64,000 nucleotides of DNA from Limanda limanda. Taxonomy: Eukaryota > Chordata > Actinopteri > Pleuronectiformes > Pleuronectidae. Below the pieces are notes generated by a model. The model had not been told where the DNA came from, did no database searches, and worked only from the letters and a program-made list of their open reading frames with translations. Made by a program: the position numbers and the translations under genes. Location of the stretch: assembly GCF_963576545.1 (NCBI RefSeq), contig NW_026870402.1, forward strand, positions 930,001 to 994,000. Reading direction: 5' to 3'. Below, one piece after another: positions 34,715 through 48,500 of this stretch (position 1 is the stretch's first letter; each line of letters opens with the position of its first letter).

Positions 34715-37700
34715 GCTGATATGTGATGAAAAAGTCAGAAATCTTAATCAATGCTTCCAAAAAAGGCTTATCTCCCCGTTTCCAGCTGTTTAGTGACATT
34801 TGGGATGATGTGTGATGAAAAATTCAAGAATTTAACCTTTTCTTCCAAAAAAAGGCAGATCTCCCTGTTTCCAGCGCTTTTCTGACACTGGAGCTGATAT
34901 GTGATGAAAAAGTCAAAATGTTAACCATTGCTTCCAAAAAAGGCTTATCTCCTTGTTTCCAGCGCTTTTCTGACACTTAGGCTGACATGTGATGAAAAAG
35001 TCAGAAATCTTAATCAATGCTTCCAAAAAAGGCTTATCTCCCCGTTTCCAGCGCTTTTCTGACACTGGAGCTGATATGTGATGAAAAAGTCAAAATGTTA
35101 ACCATTGCTTCCAAAAAAGGCTTATCTCCCCGTTTCCAGCTGTTTAATGACATTTGGGATGATGTGTGATAAAAAATTCAAGAATTTAACCATTTCTTCC
35201 AAAAAAAGGCAGATCTCCCTGTTTCCAGCGCTTTTCTGACACTTGGGCTGACATGTGATGAAAAAGTCAGAAATCTTAATCAATGCTTCCAAAAAAGGCT
35301 TATCTCCCCGTTTCCAGCTGTTTAGTGACATTTGGGATGATGTGTGATGAAAAATTCAAGAATTTAACCATTTCTTCCAAAAAAGGCTTATCTCCCTGTT
35401 TCCAGCGCTTTTCTGACACTTAGGCTGACATGTGATGAAAAAGTCAAAATGTTAACCATTGCTTCCAAAAAAGGCTTATCTCCCCGATTCCAGCGGTTTA
35501 GTGACATTTGGGATGATGTGTGATGAAAAATTCAAGAATATAACCTTTTCTTCCAAAAAAAGGAAGATCTCCCTGTTTCCAGCGCTTTTCTGACACTTGG
35601 GCTGACATGTGATGAAAAAGTCAGAAATCTTAATCAATGCTTCCAAAAAAGGCTTATCTCCCCGTTTCCAGCTGTTTAGTGACATTTGGGATGATGTGTG
35701 ATGAAAAATTCAAGAATTTAACCTTTTCTTCCAAAAAAAGGCAGATCTCCCTGTTTCCAGCGCTTTTCTGACACTGGAGCTGATATGTGATGAAAAAGTC
35801 AAAATGTTAACCATTGCTTCCAAAAAAGGCTTATCTCCCCGTTTCCAGCTGTTTAATGACATTTGGGATGATGTGTGATAAAAAATTCAAGAATTTAACC
35901 ATTTCTTTCAAAAAAAGGCAGATCTCCCTGTTTCCAGCGCTTTTCTGACACTTGGGCTGACATGTGATGAAAAAGTCAGAAATCTTAATCAATGCTTCCA
36001 AAAAAGGCTTATCTCCCCGTTTCCAGCTGTTTAGTGACATTTGGGATGATGTGTGATGAAAAATTCAAGAATTTAACCATTTATTCCAAAAAAGGCTTAT
36101 CTCCCTGTTTCCAGCGTTTTTCTGACACTTGGGCTGACATGTGATGAAAAAGTCAGAAATCTTAATCAATGCTTCCAAAAAGGCTTATCTCCCCGTTTCC
36201 AGCTGTTTAGTGACATTTGGGATGATGTGTGATGAAAAATTCAAGAATTTAACCTTTTCTTCCAAAAAAAGGCAGATCTCCCTGTTTCCAGCGCTTTTCT
36301 GACACTGGAGCTGATATGTGATGAAAAAGTCAAAATGTTAACCATTGCTTCCAAAAAAGGCTTATCTCCCCGTTTCCAGCTGTTTAGTGACATTTGGGAT
36401 GATGTGTGATGAAAAATTCAAGAATTTAACCATTTCTTCCAAAAAAGGCTTATCTCCTTGTTTCCAGCGCTTTTCTGACACTTGGGCTGACATGTGATGA
36501 AAAAGTCAGAAATCTTAATCAATGCTTCCAAAAAAGGCTTATCTCCCCGTTTCCAGCTGTTTAGTGACATTTGGGATGATGTGTGATGAAAAATTCAAGA
36601 ATTTAACCTTTTCTTCCAAAAAAAGGCAGATATCCCTGTTTCCAGCGCTTTTCTGACACTGGAGCTGATATGTGATGAAAAAGTCAAAATGTTAACCATT
36701 GCTTCCAAAAAAGGCTTATCTCCCCGTTTCCAGCTGTTTAATGACATTTGGGATGATGTGTGATAAAAAATTCAAGAATTTAACCATTTCTTCCAAAAAA
36801 AGGCAGATCTCCCTGTTTCCAGCGCTTTTCTGACACTTAGGCTGACATGTGATGAAAAAGTCACAATGTTAACCATTGCTTCCAAAAAAGGCTTATCTCC
36901 CCGATTCCAGCTGTTTAGTGACATTTGGGATGATGTGTGATGAAAAATTCAAGAATATAACCTTTTCTTCCAAAAAAAGGCAGATCTCCCTGTTTCCAGC
37001 GCTTTTCTGACACTTGGGCTGACATGTGATGAAAAAGTCAGAAATCTTAATCAATGCTTCCAAAAAAGGCTTATCTCCCCGTTTCCAGCTGTTTAGTGAC
37101 ATTTGGGATGATGTGTGATGAAAAATTCAAGAATTTAACCATTTCTTCCAAAAAAGGCTTATCTCCCTGTTTCCAGCGTTTTTCTGACACTTGGGCTGAC
37201 ATGTGATGAAAAAGTCAGAAATCTTAATCAATGCTTCCAAAAAAGGCTTATCTCCCCGTTTCCAGCTGTTTAGTGACATTTGGGATGATGTGTGATGAAA
37301 AATTCAAGAATTTAACCTTTTCTTCCAAAAAAAGGCAGATCTCCCTGTTTCCAGCGCTTTTCTGACACTGGAGCTGATATGTGATGAAAAAGTCAAAATG
37401 TTAACCATTGCTTCCAAAAAAGGCTTATCTCCCCGTTTCCAGCTGTTTAGTGACATTTGGGATGATGTGTGATGAAAAATTCAAGAATTTAACCATTTCT
37501 TCCAAAAAAGGCTTATCTCCCTGTTTCCAGCGTTTTTCTGACACTTGGGCTGACATGTGATGAAAAAGTCAGAAATCTTAATCAATGCTTCCAAAAAGGC
37601 TTATCTCCCCGTTTCCAGCTGTTTAGTGACATTTGGGATGATGTGTGATGAAAAATTCAAGAATTTAACCTTTTCTTCCAAAAAAAGGCAGATCTCCCTG

Positions 37701-38819
37701 TTTCCAGCGCTTTTCTGACACTGGAGCTGATATGTGATGAAAAAGTCAAAATGTTAACCATTGCTTCCAAAAAAGGCTTATCTCCCCGTTTCCAGCTGTT
37801 TAGTGACATTTGGGATGATGTGTGATGAAAAATTCAAGAATTTAACCATTTCTTCCAAAAAAGGCTTATCTCCTTGTTTCCAGCGCTTTTCTGACACTTG
37901 GGCTGACATGTGATGAAAAAGTCAGAAATCTTAATCAATGCTTCCAAAAAAGGCTTATCTCCCCGTTTCCAGCTGTTTAGTGACATTTGGGATGATGTGT
38001 GATGAAAAATTCAAGAATTTAACCTTTTCTTCCAAAAAAAGGCAGATCTCCCTGTTTCCAGCGCTTTTCTGACACTGGAGCTGATATGTGATGAAAAAGT
38101 CAAAATGTTAACCATTGCTTCCAAAAAAGGCTTATCTCCTTGTTTCCAGCGCTTTTCTGACACTTGGGCTGACATGTGATGAAAAAGTCAGAAATCTTAA
38201 TCAATGCTTCCAAAAAAGGCTTATCTCCCCGTTTCCAGCTGTTTAGTGACATTTGGGATGATGTGTGATGAAAAATTCAAGAATTTAACCTTTTCTTCCA
38301 AAAAAAGGCAGATATCCCTGTTTCCAGCGCTTTTCTGACACTGGAGCTGATATGTGATGAAAAAGTCAAAATGTTAACCATTGCTTCCAAAAAAGGCTTA
38401 TCTCCCCGTTTCCAGCTGTTTAATGACATTTGGGATGATGTGTGATAAAAAATTCAAGAATTTAACCATTTCTTCCAAAAAAAGGCAGATCTCCCTGTTT
38501 CCAGCGCTTTTCTGACACTTGGGCTGACATGTGATGAAAAAGTCAGAAATCTTAATCAATGCTTCCAAAAAAGGCTTATCTCCCCGTTTCCAGCTGTTTA
38601 GTGACATTTGGGATGATGTGTGATGAAAAATTCAAGAATTTAACCATTTCTTCCAAAAAAGGCTTATCTCCCTGTTTCCAGCGCTTTTCTGACACTTGGG
38701 CTGACATGTGATGAAAAAGTCAGAAATCTTAATCAATGCTTCCAAAAAAGGCTTATCTCCCCGTTTCCAGCTGTTTAGTGACATTTGGGATGATGTGTGA
38801 TGAAAAATTCAAGAATTTA
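34715..38819 (+). repeat. 4.1 kb segmental duplication, copy 2 (offset 5048 bp)
   Basis: This is the partner of 29667-33771. Markers recur at 35040 (hybrid monomer), near 35900 ('tttctttcaaaa'), near 36860 ('gtcacaatg'), near 38120 (B-B junction) and near 38310 ('gcagatatccctg'). Similarity ends where 33772 reads 'ccttttc' and 38820 reads 'ccatttc'. Confidence 0.85.
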
Positions 38820-40861
38820 ACCATTTCTTCCAAAAAAGGCTTATCTCCTTGTTTCCAGCGCTTTTCTGACACTTAGGCTGACATGTGATGAAAAAGTCAA
38901 AAATCTTAATCAATGCTTCCAAAAAAGGCTTATCTCCCCGTTTCCAGCTGTTTAGTGACATTTGGGATGATGTTTGATGAAAAATTCAAGAATTTAACCA
39001 TTTCTTCCAAAAAAGGCTTATCTCCCTGTTTCCAGCGTTTTTCTGACACTTGGGCTGACATGTGATGAAAAAGTCAGAAATCTTAATCAATGCTTCCAAA
39101 AAAGGCTTATCTCCCCGTTTCCAGCTGTTTAGTGACATTTGGGATGATGTGTGATGAAAAATTCAAGAATTTAACCTTTTCTTCCAAAAAAAGGCAGATC
39201 TCCCTGTTTCCAGCGCTTTTCTGACACTGGAGCTGATATGTGATGAAAAAGTCAAAATGTTAACCATTGCTTCCAAAAAAGGCTTATCTCCCCGTTTCCA
39301 GCTGTTTAGTGACATTTGGGATGATGTGTGATGAAAAATTCAAGAATTTAACCATTTCTTCCAAAAAAGGCTTATCTCCCTGTTTCCAGCGCTTTTCTGA
39401 CACTTAGGCTGACATGTGATGAAAAAGTCAAAATGTTAACCATTGCTTCCAAAAAAGGCTTATCTCCCCGATTCCAGCTGTTTAGTGACATTTGGGATGA
39501 TGTGTGATGAAAAATTCAAGAATATAACCTTGTCTTCCAAAAAAAGGCAGATCTCCCTGTTTCCAGCGCTTTTCTGACACTTGGGCTGACATGTGATGAA
39601 AAACTCAGAAATCTTAATCAATGCTTCCAAAAAAGGCTTATCTCCCCGTTTCCAGCTGTTTAGTGACATTTGGGATGATGTGTGATGAAAAATTCAAGAA
39701 TTTAACAATTTCTTCCAAAAAAGGCTTATCTCCCTGTTTCCAGCGCTTTTCTGACACTTGGGCTGACATGTGATGAAAAAGTCAGAAATCTTAATCAATG
39801 CTTCCAAAAAAGGCTTATCTCCCCGTTTCCAGCTGTTTAGTGACATTTGGGATGATGTGTGATGAAAAATTCAAGAATTTAACCTTTTCTTCCAAAAAAA
39901 GGCAGATATCCCTGTTTCCAGCGCTTTTCTGACACTGGAGCTGATATGTGATGAAAAAGTCAAAATGTTAACCATTGCTTCCAAAAAAGGCTTATCTCCC
40001 CGTTTCCAGCTGTTTAATGACATTTGGGATGATGTGTGATAAAAAATTCAAGAATTTAACCATTTCTTCCAAAAAAAGGCAGATCTCCCTGTTTCCAGCG
40101 CTTTTCTGACACTTGGGCTGACATGTGATGAAAAAGTCAGAAATCTTAATCAATGCTTCCAAAAAAGGCTTATCTCCCCGTTTCCAGCTGTTTAGTGACA
40201 TTTGGGATGATGTGTGATGAAAAATTCAAGAATTTAACCATTTCTTCCAAAAAAGGCTTATCTCCCTGTTTCCAGCGCTTTTCTGACACTTGGGCTGACA
40301 TGTGATGAAAAAGTCAGAAATCTTAATCAATGCTTCCAAAAAAGGCTTATCTCCCCGTTTCCAGCTGTTTAGTGACATTTGGGATGATGTGTGATGAAAA
40401 ATTCAAGAATTTAACCATTTCTTCCAAAAAAGGCATATCTCCTTGTTTCCAGCGCTTTTCTGACACTTAGGCTGACATGTGATGAAAAAGTCAGAAATCT
40501 TAATCAATGCTTCCAAAAAAGGCTTATCTCCCCGTTTCCAGCTGTTTAGTGACATTTGGGATGATGTGTGATGAAAAATTCAAGAATTTAACCATTTCTT
40601 CCAAAAAAGGCTTATCTCCCTGTTTCCAGCGTTTTTCTGACACTTGGGCTGACATGTGATGAAAAAGTCAGAAATCTTAATCAATGCTTCCAAAAAAGGC
40701 TTATCTCCCCGTTTCCAGCTGTTTAGTGACATTTGGGATGATGTGTGATGAAAAATTCAAGAATTTAACCTTTTCTTCCAAAAAAAGGCAGATCTCCCTG
40801 TTTCCAGCGCTTTTCTGACACTGGAGCTGATATGTGATGAAAAAGTCAAAATGTTAACCAT

Positions 40862-43800
40862 TGCTTCCAAAAAAGGCTTATCTCCCCGTTTCCAGCTGTT
40901 TAGTGACATTTGGGATGATGTGTGATGAAAAATTCAAGAATTTAACCATTTCTTCCAAAAAAGGCTTATCTCCCTGTTTCCAGCGCTTTTCTGACACTTA
41001 GGCTGACATGTGATGAAAAAGTCAAAATGTTAACCATTGCTTCCAAAAAAGGCTTATCTCCCCGATTCCAGCTGTTTAGTGACATTTGGGATGATGTGTG
41101 ATGAAAAATTCAAGAATATAACCTTGTCTTCCAAAAAAAGGCAGATCTCCCTGTTTCCAGCGCTTTTCTGACACTTGGGCTGACATGTGATGAAAAACTC
41201 AGAAATCTTAATCAATGCTTCCAAAAAAGGCTTATCTCCCCGTTTCCAGCTGTTTAGTGACATTTGGGATGATGTGTGATGAAAAATTCAAGAATTTAAC
41301 AATTTCTTCCAAAAAAGGCTTATCTCCCTGTTTCCAGCGCTTTTCTGACACTTGGGCTGAGATGTGATGAAAAAGTCAGAAATCTTAATCAATGCTTCCA
41401 AAAAAGGCTTATCTCCCCGTTTCCAGCTGTTTAGTGACATTTGGGATGATGTGTGATGAAAAATTCAAGAATTTAACCATTTCTTCCAAAAAAGGCTTAT
41501 CTCCCTGTTTCCAGCGCTTTTCTGACACTTGGGCTGACATGTGATGAAAAAGTCAGAAATCTTAATCAATGCTTCCAAAAAAGGCTTATCTCCCCGTTTC
41601 CAGCTGTTTAGTGACATTTGGGATGATGTGTGATGAAAAATTCAAGAATTTAACCTTTTCTTCCAAAAAAAGGCAGATCTCCCTGTTTCCAGCGCTTTTC
41701 TGACACTGGAGCTGATATGTGATGAAAAAGTCAAAATGTTAACCATTGCTTCCAAAAAAGGCTTATCTCCCCGTTTCCAGCTGTTTAATGACATTTGGGA
41801 TGATGTGTGATAAAAAATTCAAGAATTTAACCATTTCTTCCAAAAAAAGGCAGATCTCCCTGTTTCCAGCGCTTTTCTGACACTTAGGCTGACATGTGAT
41901 GAAAAAGTCAAAATGTTAACCATTGCTTCCAAAAAAGGCTTATCTCCCCGATTCCAGCTGTTTAGTGACATTTGGGATGATGTGTGATGAAAAATTCAAG
42001 AATATAACCTTTTCTTCCAAAAAAAGGCAGATCTCCCTGTTTCCAGCGCTTTTCTGACACTTGGGCTGACATGTGATGAAAAAGTCAGAAATCTTAATCA
42101 ATGCTTCCAAAAAAGGCTTATCTCCCCGTTTCCAGCTGTTTAGTGACATTTGGGATGATGTGTGATGACAAATTCAAGAATTTAACCTTTTCTTCCAAAA
42201 AAAGGCAGATCTCCCTGTTTCCAGCGCTTTTCTGACACTGGAGCTGATATGTGATGAAAAAGTCAAAATGTTAACCATTGCTTCCAAAAAAGGCTTATCT
42301 CCCCGTTTCCAGCTGTTTAGTGACATTTGGGATGATGTGTGATGAAAAATTCAAGAATTTAACCATTTCTTCCAAAAAAGGCTTATCTCCCTGTTTCCAG
42401 CGCTGTTCTGACACTTGGGCTGACATGTGATGAAAAAGTCAGAAATCTTAATCAATGCTTCCAAAAAAGGCTTATCTCCCCGTTTCCAGCTGTTTAGTGA
42501 CATTTGGGATGATGTGTGATGAAAAATTCAAGAATTTAACCATTTCTTCCAAAAAAGGCTTATCTCCCTGTTTCCAGCGCTTTTCTGACACTTGGGCTGA
42601 CGTGATGTAAAAGTCAGAAATCTTACTCAATGCTTCCAAAAAAGGCTTATCTCCCCGTTTCCAGCTGTTTAGTGACATTTGGGATGATGTGAGATGAAAA
42701 ATTCAAGAATTTAACCTTTTCTTCCAAAAAAAGGCAGATCTCCCTGTTTCCAGCGCTTTTCTGACACTGGAGCTGATATGTGATGAAAAAGTCAAAATGT
42801 TAACCATTGCTTCCAAAAAAGGCTTATCTCCCCGTTTCCAGCTGTTTAGTGACATTTGGGATGATGTGTGATGAAAAATTCAAGAATTTAACCATTTCTT
42901 CCAAAAAAGGCTTATCTCCCTGTTTCCAGCGCTTTTCTGACACTTAGGCTGACATGTGATGAAAAAGTCAAAATGTTAACCATTGCTTCCAAAAAAGGCT
43001 TATCTCCCCGTTTCCAGCTGTTTAGTGACATTTGGGATGATGTGTGATGAAAAATTCAAGAATTTAACCTTTTCTTCCAAAAAAAGGCAGATCTCCCTGT
43101 TTCCAGCGCTTTTCTGACACTTGGGCTGACATGTGATGAAAAAGTCAGAAATCTTAATCAATGCTTCCAAAAAAGGCTTATCTCCCCGTTTCCAGCTGTT
43201 TAGTGACATTTGGGATGATGTGTGATGAAAAATTCAAGAATTTAACCATTTCTTCCAAAAAAGGCTTATCTCCCTGTTTCCAGCGCTTTTCTGACACTTG
43301 GGCTGACGTGATGAAAAAGTCAGAAATCTTACTCAATGCTTCCAAAAAAGGCTTATCTCCCCGTTTCCAGCTGTTTAGTGACATTTGGGATGATGTGAGA
43401 TGAAAAATTCAAGAATTTAACCTTTTCTTCCAAAAAAAGGCAGATCTCCCTGTTTCCAGCGCTTTTCTGACACTGGAGCTGATATGTGATGAAAAAGTAA
43501 AAATGTTAACCATTGCCTCCAAAAAAGGCTTATCTCCCCGTTTCCAGCTGTTTAGTGACATTTGGGATGATGTGTGATGAAAAATTCAAGAATTTAACCA
43601 TTTCTTCCAAAAAAGGCTTATCTCCCTGTTTCCAGCTCTTTTCTGACACTTGGGCTGACATGTGATGAAAAAGTCAGAAATCTTAATCAATGCTTCCAAA
43701 AAAGGCTTATCTCCCCGTTTCCAGCTGTTTAGTGACATTTGGGATGATGTGTGATGAAAAATTCAAGAATTTAACCATTTCTTCCAAAAAAGGCTTATCT

Positions 43801-45599
43801 CCCTGTTTCCAGCGCTTTTCTGACACTTGGGCTGACATGTGATGAAAAAGTAAGAAATCTTAATCAATGCTTCCAAAAAAGGCTTATCTCCCCGTTTCCA
43901 GCTGTTTAGTGACATTTGGGATGATGTGTGATGAAAAATTCAAGAATATAACCTTTTCTTCCAAAAAAAGGCAGATCTCCCTGTTTCCAGCGCTTTTCTG
44001 ACACTTGGGCTGACATGTGATGAAAAAGTCAGAAATCTTAATCAATGCTTCCAAAAAAGGCTTATCTCCCCGTTTCCAGCTGTTTAGAGACATTTGGGAT
44101 GATGTGTGATGAAAAATTCAAGAATTTAACCATTTCTTCCAAAAAAGGCTTATCTCCCTGTTTCCAGCGCTTTTCTGACACTTGGGCTGACGTGATGAAA
44201 AAGTCAGAAATCTTACTCAATGCTTCCAAAAAAGGCTTATCTCCCCGTTTCCAGCTGTTTAGTGACATTTGGGATGATGTGAGATGAAAAATTCAAGAAT
44301 TTAACCTTTACTTCCAAAAAAAGGCAGATCTCCCTGTTTCCAGCGCTTTTCTGACACTGTAGCTGATATGTGATGAAAAAGTAAAAATGTTAACCATTGC
44401 TTCCAAAAAAGGCTTATCTCCCCGTTTCCAGCTGTTTAGTGACATTTGGGATGATGTGTGATGAAAAATTCAAGAATTTAACCATTTCTTCCAAAAAAGG
44501 CTTATCTCCCTGTTTCCAGCTCTTTTCTGACACTTGGGCTGACATGTGATGAAAAAGTCAGAAATCTTAATCAATGCTTCCAAAAAAGGCTTATCTCCCC
44601 GTTTCCAGCTGTTTAGTGACATTTGGGATGATGTGTGATGAAAAATTCAAGAATTTAACCATTTCTTCCAAAAAAGGCTTATCTCCCTGTTTCCAGCGCT
44701 TTTCTGACACTTGGGCTGACATGTGATGAAAAAGTAAGAAATCTTAATCAATGCTTCCAAAAAAGGCTTATCTCCCCGTTTCCAGCTGTTTAGTGACATT
44801 TGGGATGATGTGTGATGAAAAATTCAAGAATTTAACCTTTTCTTCCAAAAAAAGGCAGATCTCCCTGTTTCCAGCGCTTTTCTGACACTGGAGCTAACAT
44901 GTGATGAAAAAGTCAGAAATCTTACTCAATGCTTCCAAAAAAGGCTTATCTCCCCGTTTCCAGCTGTTTAGTGACATTTGGGATGATGTGTGATGAAAAA
45001 TTCAAGAATTTAACCATTTCTTCCAAAAAAGGCTTATCTCCCTGTTTCCAGCTCTTTTCTGACACTTGGGCTGACATGTGATGAAAAAGTCAGAAATCTT
45101 AATCAATGCTTCCAAAAAAGGCTTATCTCCCCGTTTCCAGCTGTTTAGTGACATTTGGGATGATGTGTGATGAAAAATTCAAGAATTTAACCTTTTCTTC
45201 CAAAAAAAGGCAGATCTCCCTGTTTCCAGCGCTTTTCTGACACTGGAGCTGATATGTGATGAAAAAGTCAAAATGTTAACCATTGCTTCCAAAAAAGGCT
45301 TATCTCCCCGTTTCCAGCTGTTTAGTGACATTTGGGATGATGTGTAATGAAAAATTCAAGAATATAACCTTTTCTTCCAAAAAAAGGCAGATCTCCCTGT
45401 TTCCAGCGCTTTTCTGACACTTGGGCTGACATGTGATGAAAAAGTCAGAAATCTTAATCAATGCTTCCAAAAAAGGCTTATCTCCCCGTTTCCAGCTGTT
45501 TAGTGACATTTGGGATGATGTGTGATGAAAAATTCAAGAATTTAACCATTTCTTCCAAAAAAGGCTTATCTCCCTGTTTCCAGCGCTTTTCTGACACTT
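40862..45599 (+). repeat. 4.6-4.95 kb tandem duplication, copy 1
   Basis: This copy aligns with 45462-50553 in three steps: offset 4600 bp for 40862-42184, 4777 bp for 42184 to about 42960, and 4954 bp from there to 45599. Markers include 'aaccttgtcttcc' with 'aaaaactcagaaatc' (41122), 'gacgtgatgtaaaagtc' (42600), 'gacgtgatgaaaaagtc' (43306, 44190), 'gtttagagacatt' (44090) and 'actgtagctgat' (44356). Confidence 0.85.
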
Positions 45600-48500
45600 A
45601 GGCTGACATGTGATGAAAAAGTCAAAATGTTAACCATTGCTTCCAAAAAAGGCTTATCTCCCCGATTCCAGCTGTTTAGTGACATTTGGGATGATGTGTG
45701 ATGAAAAATTCAAGAATATAACCTTGTCTTCCAAAAAAAGGCAGATCTCCCTGTTTCCAGCGCTTTTCTGACACTTGGGCTGACATGTGATGAAAAACTC
45801 AGAAATCTTAATCAATGCTTCCAAAAAAGGCTTATCTCCCCGTTTCCAGCTGTTTAGTGACATTTGGGATGATGTGTGATGAAAAATTCAAGAATTTAAC
45901 AATTTCTTCCAAAAAAGGCTTATCTCCCTGTTTCCAGCGCTTTTCTGACACTTGGGCTGACATGTGATGAAAAAGTCAGAAATCTTAATCAATGCTTCCA
46001 AAAAAGGCTTATCTCCCCGTTTCCAGCTGTTTAGTGACATTTGGGATGATGTGTGATGAAAAATTCAAGAATTTAACCATTTCTTCCAAAAAAGGCTTAT
46101 CTCCCTGTTTCCAGCGCTTTTCTGACACTTGGGCTGACATGTGATGAAAAAGTCAGAAATCTTAATCAATGCTTCCAAAAAAGGCTTATCTCCCCGTTTC
46201 CAGCTGTTTAGTGACATTTGGGATGATGTGTGATGAAAAATTCAAGAATTTAACCTTTTCTTCCAAAAAAAGGCAGATCTCCCTGTTTCCAGCGCTTTTC
46301 TGACACTGGAGCTGATATGTGATGAAAAAGTCAAAATGTTAACCATTGCTTCCAAAAAAGGCTTATCTCCCCGTTTCCAGCTGTTTAATGACATTTGGGA
46401 TGATGTGTGATAAAAAATTCAAGAATTTAACCATTTCTTCCAAAAAAAGGCAGATCTCCCTGTTTCCAGCGCTTTTCTGACACTTAGGCTGACATGTGAT
46501 GAAAAAGTCAAAATGTTAACCATTGCTTCCAAAAAAGGCTTATCTCCCCGATTCCAGCTGTTTAGTGACATTTGGGATGATGTGTGATGAAAAATTCAAG
46601 AATATAACCTTTTCTTCCAAAAAAAGGCAGATCTCCCTGTTTCCAGCGCTTTTCTGACACTTGGGCTGACATGTGATGAAAAAGTCAGAAATCTTAATCA
46701 ATGCTTCCAAAAAAGGCTTATCTCCCCGTTTCCAGCTGTTTAGTGACATTTGGGATGATGTGTGATGAAAAATTCAAGAATTTAACCATTTCTTCCAAAA
46801 AAGGCTTATCTCCCTGTTTCCAGCGTTTTTCTGACACTTGGGCTGACATGTGATGAAAAAGTCAGAAATCTTAATCAATGCTTCCAAAAAAGGCTTATCT
46901 CCCCGTTTCCAGCTGTTTAGTGACATTTGGGATGATGTGTGATGAAAAATTCAAGAATTTAACCTTTTCTTCCAAAAAAAGGCAGATCTCCCTGTTTCCA
47001 GCGCTTTTCTGACACTGGAGCTGATATGTGATGAAAAAGTCAAAATGTTAACCATTGCTTCCAAAAAAGGCTTATCTCCCCGTTTCCAGCTGTTTAGTGA
47101 CATTTGGGATGATGTGTGATGAAAAATTCAAGAATTTAACCATTTCTTCCAAAAAAGGCTTATCTCCCTGTTTCCAGCGCTTTTCTGACACTTGGGCTGA
47201 CATGTGATGAAAAAGTCAGAAATCTTAATCAATGCTTCCAAAAAAGGCTTATCTCCCCGTTTCCAGCTGTTTAGTGACATTTGGGATGATGTGTGATGAA
47301 AAATTCAAGAATTTAACCATTTCTTCCAAAAAAGGCTTATCTCCCTGTTTCCAGCGCTTTTCTGACACTTGGGCTGACGTGATGTAAAAGTCAGAAATCT
47401 TACTCAATGCTTCCAAAAAAGGCTTATCTCCCCGTTTCCAGCTGTTTAGTGACATTTGGGATGATGTGAGATGAAAAATTCAAGAATTTAACCTTTTCTT
47501 CCAAAAAAAGGCAGATCTCCCTGTTTCCAGCGCTTTTCTGACACTGGAGCTGATATGTGATGAAAAAGTCAAAATGTTAACCATTGCTTCCAAAAAAGGC
47601 TTATCTCCCCGTTTCCAGCTGTTTAGTGACATTTGGGATGATGTGTGATGAAAAATTCAAGAATTTAACCATTTCTTCCAAAAAAGGCTTATCTCCCTGT
47701 TTCCAGCGCTTTTCTGACACTTAGGCTGACATGTGATGAAAAAGTCAAAATGTTAACCATTGCTTCCAAAAAAGGCTTATCTCCCCGTTTCCAGCTGTTT
47801 AGTGACATTTGGGATGATGTGTGATGAAAAATTCAAGAATTTAACCTTTTCTTCCAAAAAAAGGCAGATCTCCCTGTTTCCAGCGCTTTTCTGACACTGG
47901 AGCTGATATGTGATGAAAAAGTCAAAATGTTAACCATTGCTTCCAAAAAAGGCTTATCTCCCCGTTTCCAGCTGTTTAGTGACATTTGGGATGATGTGTG
48001 ATGAAAAATTCAAGAATATAACCTTTTCTTCCAAAAAAAGGCAGATCTCCCTGTTTCCAGCGCTTTTCTGACACTTGGGCTGACATGTGATGAAAAAGTC
48101 AGAAATCTTAATCAATGCTTCCAAAAAAGGCTTATCTCCCCGTTTCCAGCTGTTTAGTGACATTTGGGATGATGTGTGATGAAAAATTCAAGAATTTAAC
48201 CATTTCTTCCAAAAAAGGCTTATCTCCCTGTTTCCAGCGCTTTTCTGACACTTGGGCTGACGTGATGAAAAAGTCAGAAATCTTACTCAATGCTTCCAAA
48301 AAAGGCTTATCTCCCCGTTTCCAGCTGTTTAGTGACATTTGGGATGATGTGAGATGAAAAATTCAAGAATTTAACCTTTTCTTCCAAAAAAAGGCAGATC
48401 TCCCTGTTTCCAGCGCTTTTCTGACACTGGAGCTGATATGTGATGAAAAAGTAAAAATGTTAACCATTGCCTCCAAAAAAGGCTTATCTCCCCGTTTCCA

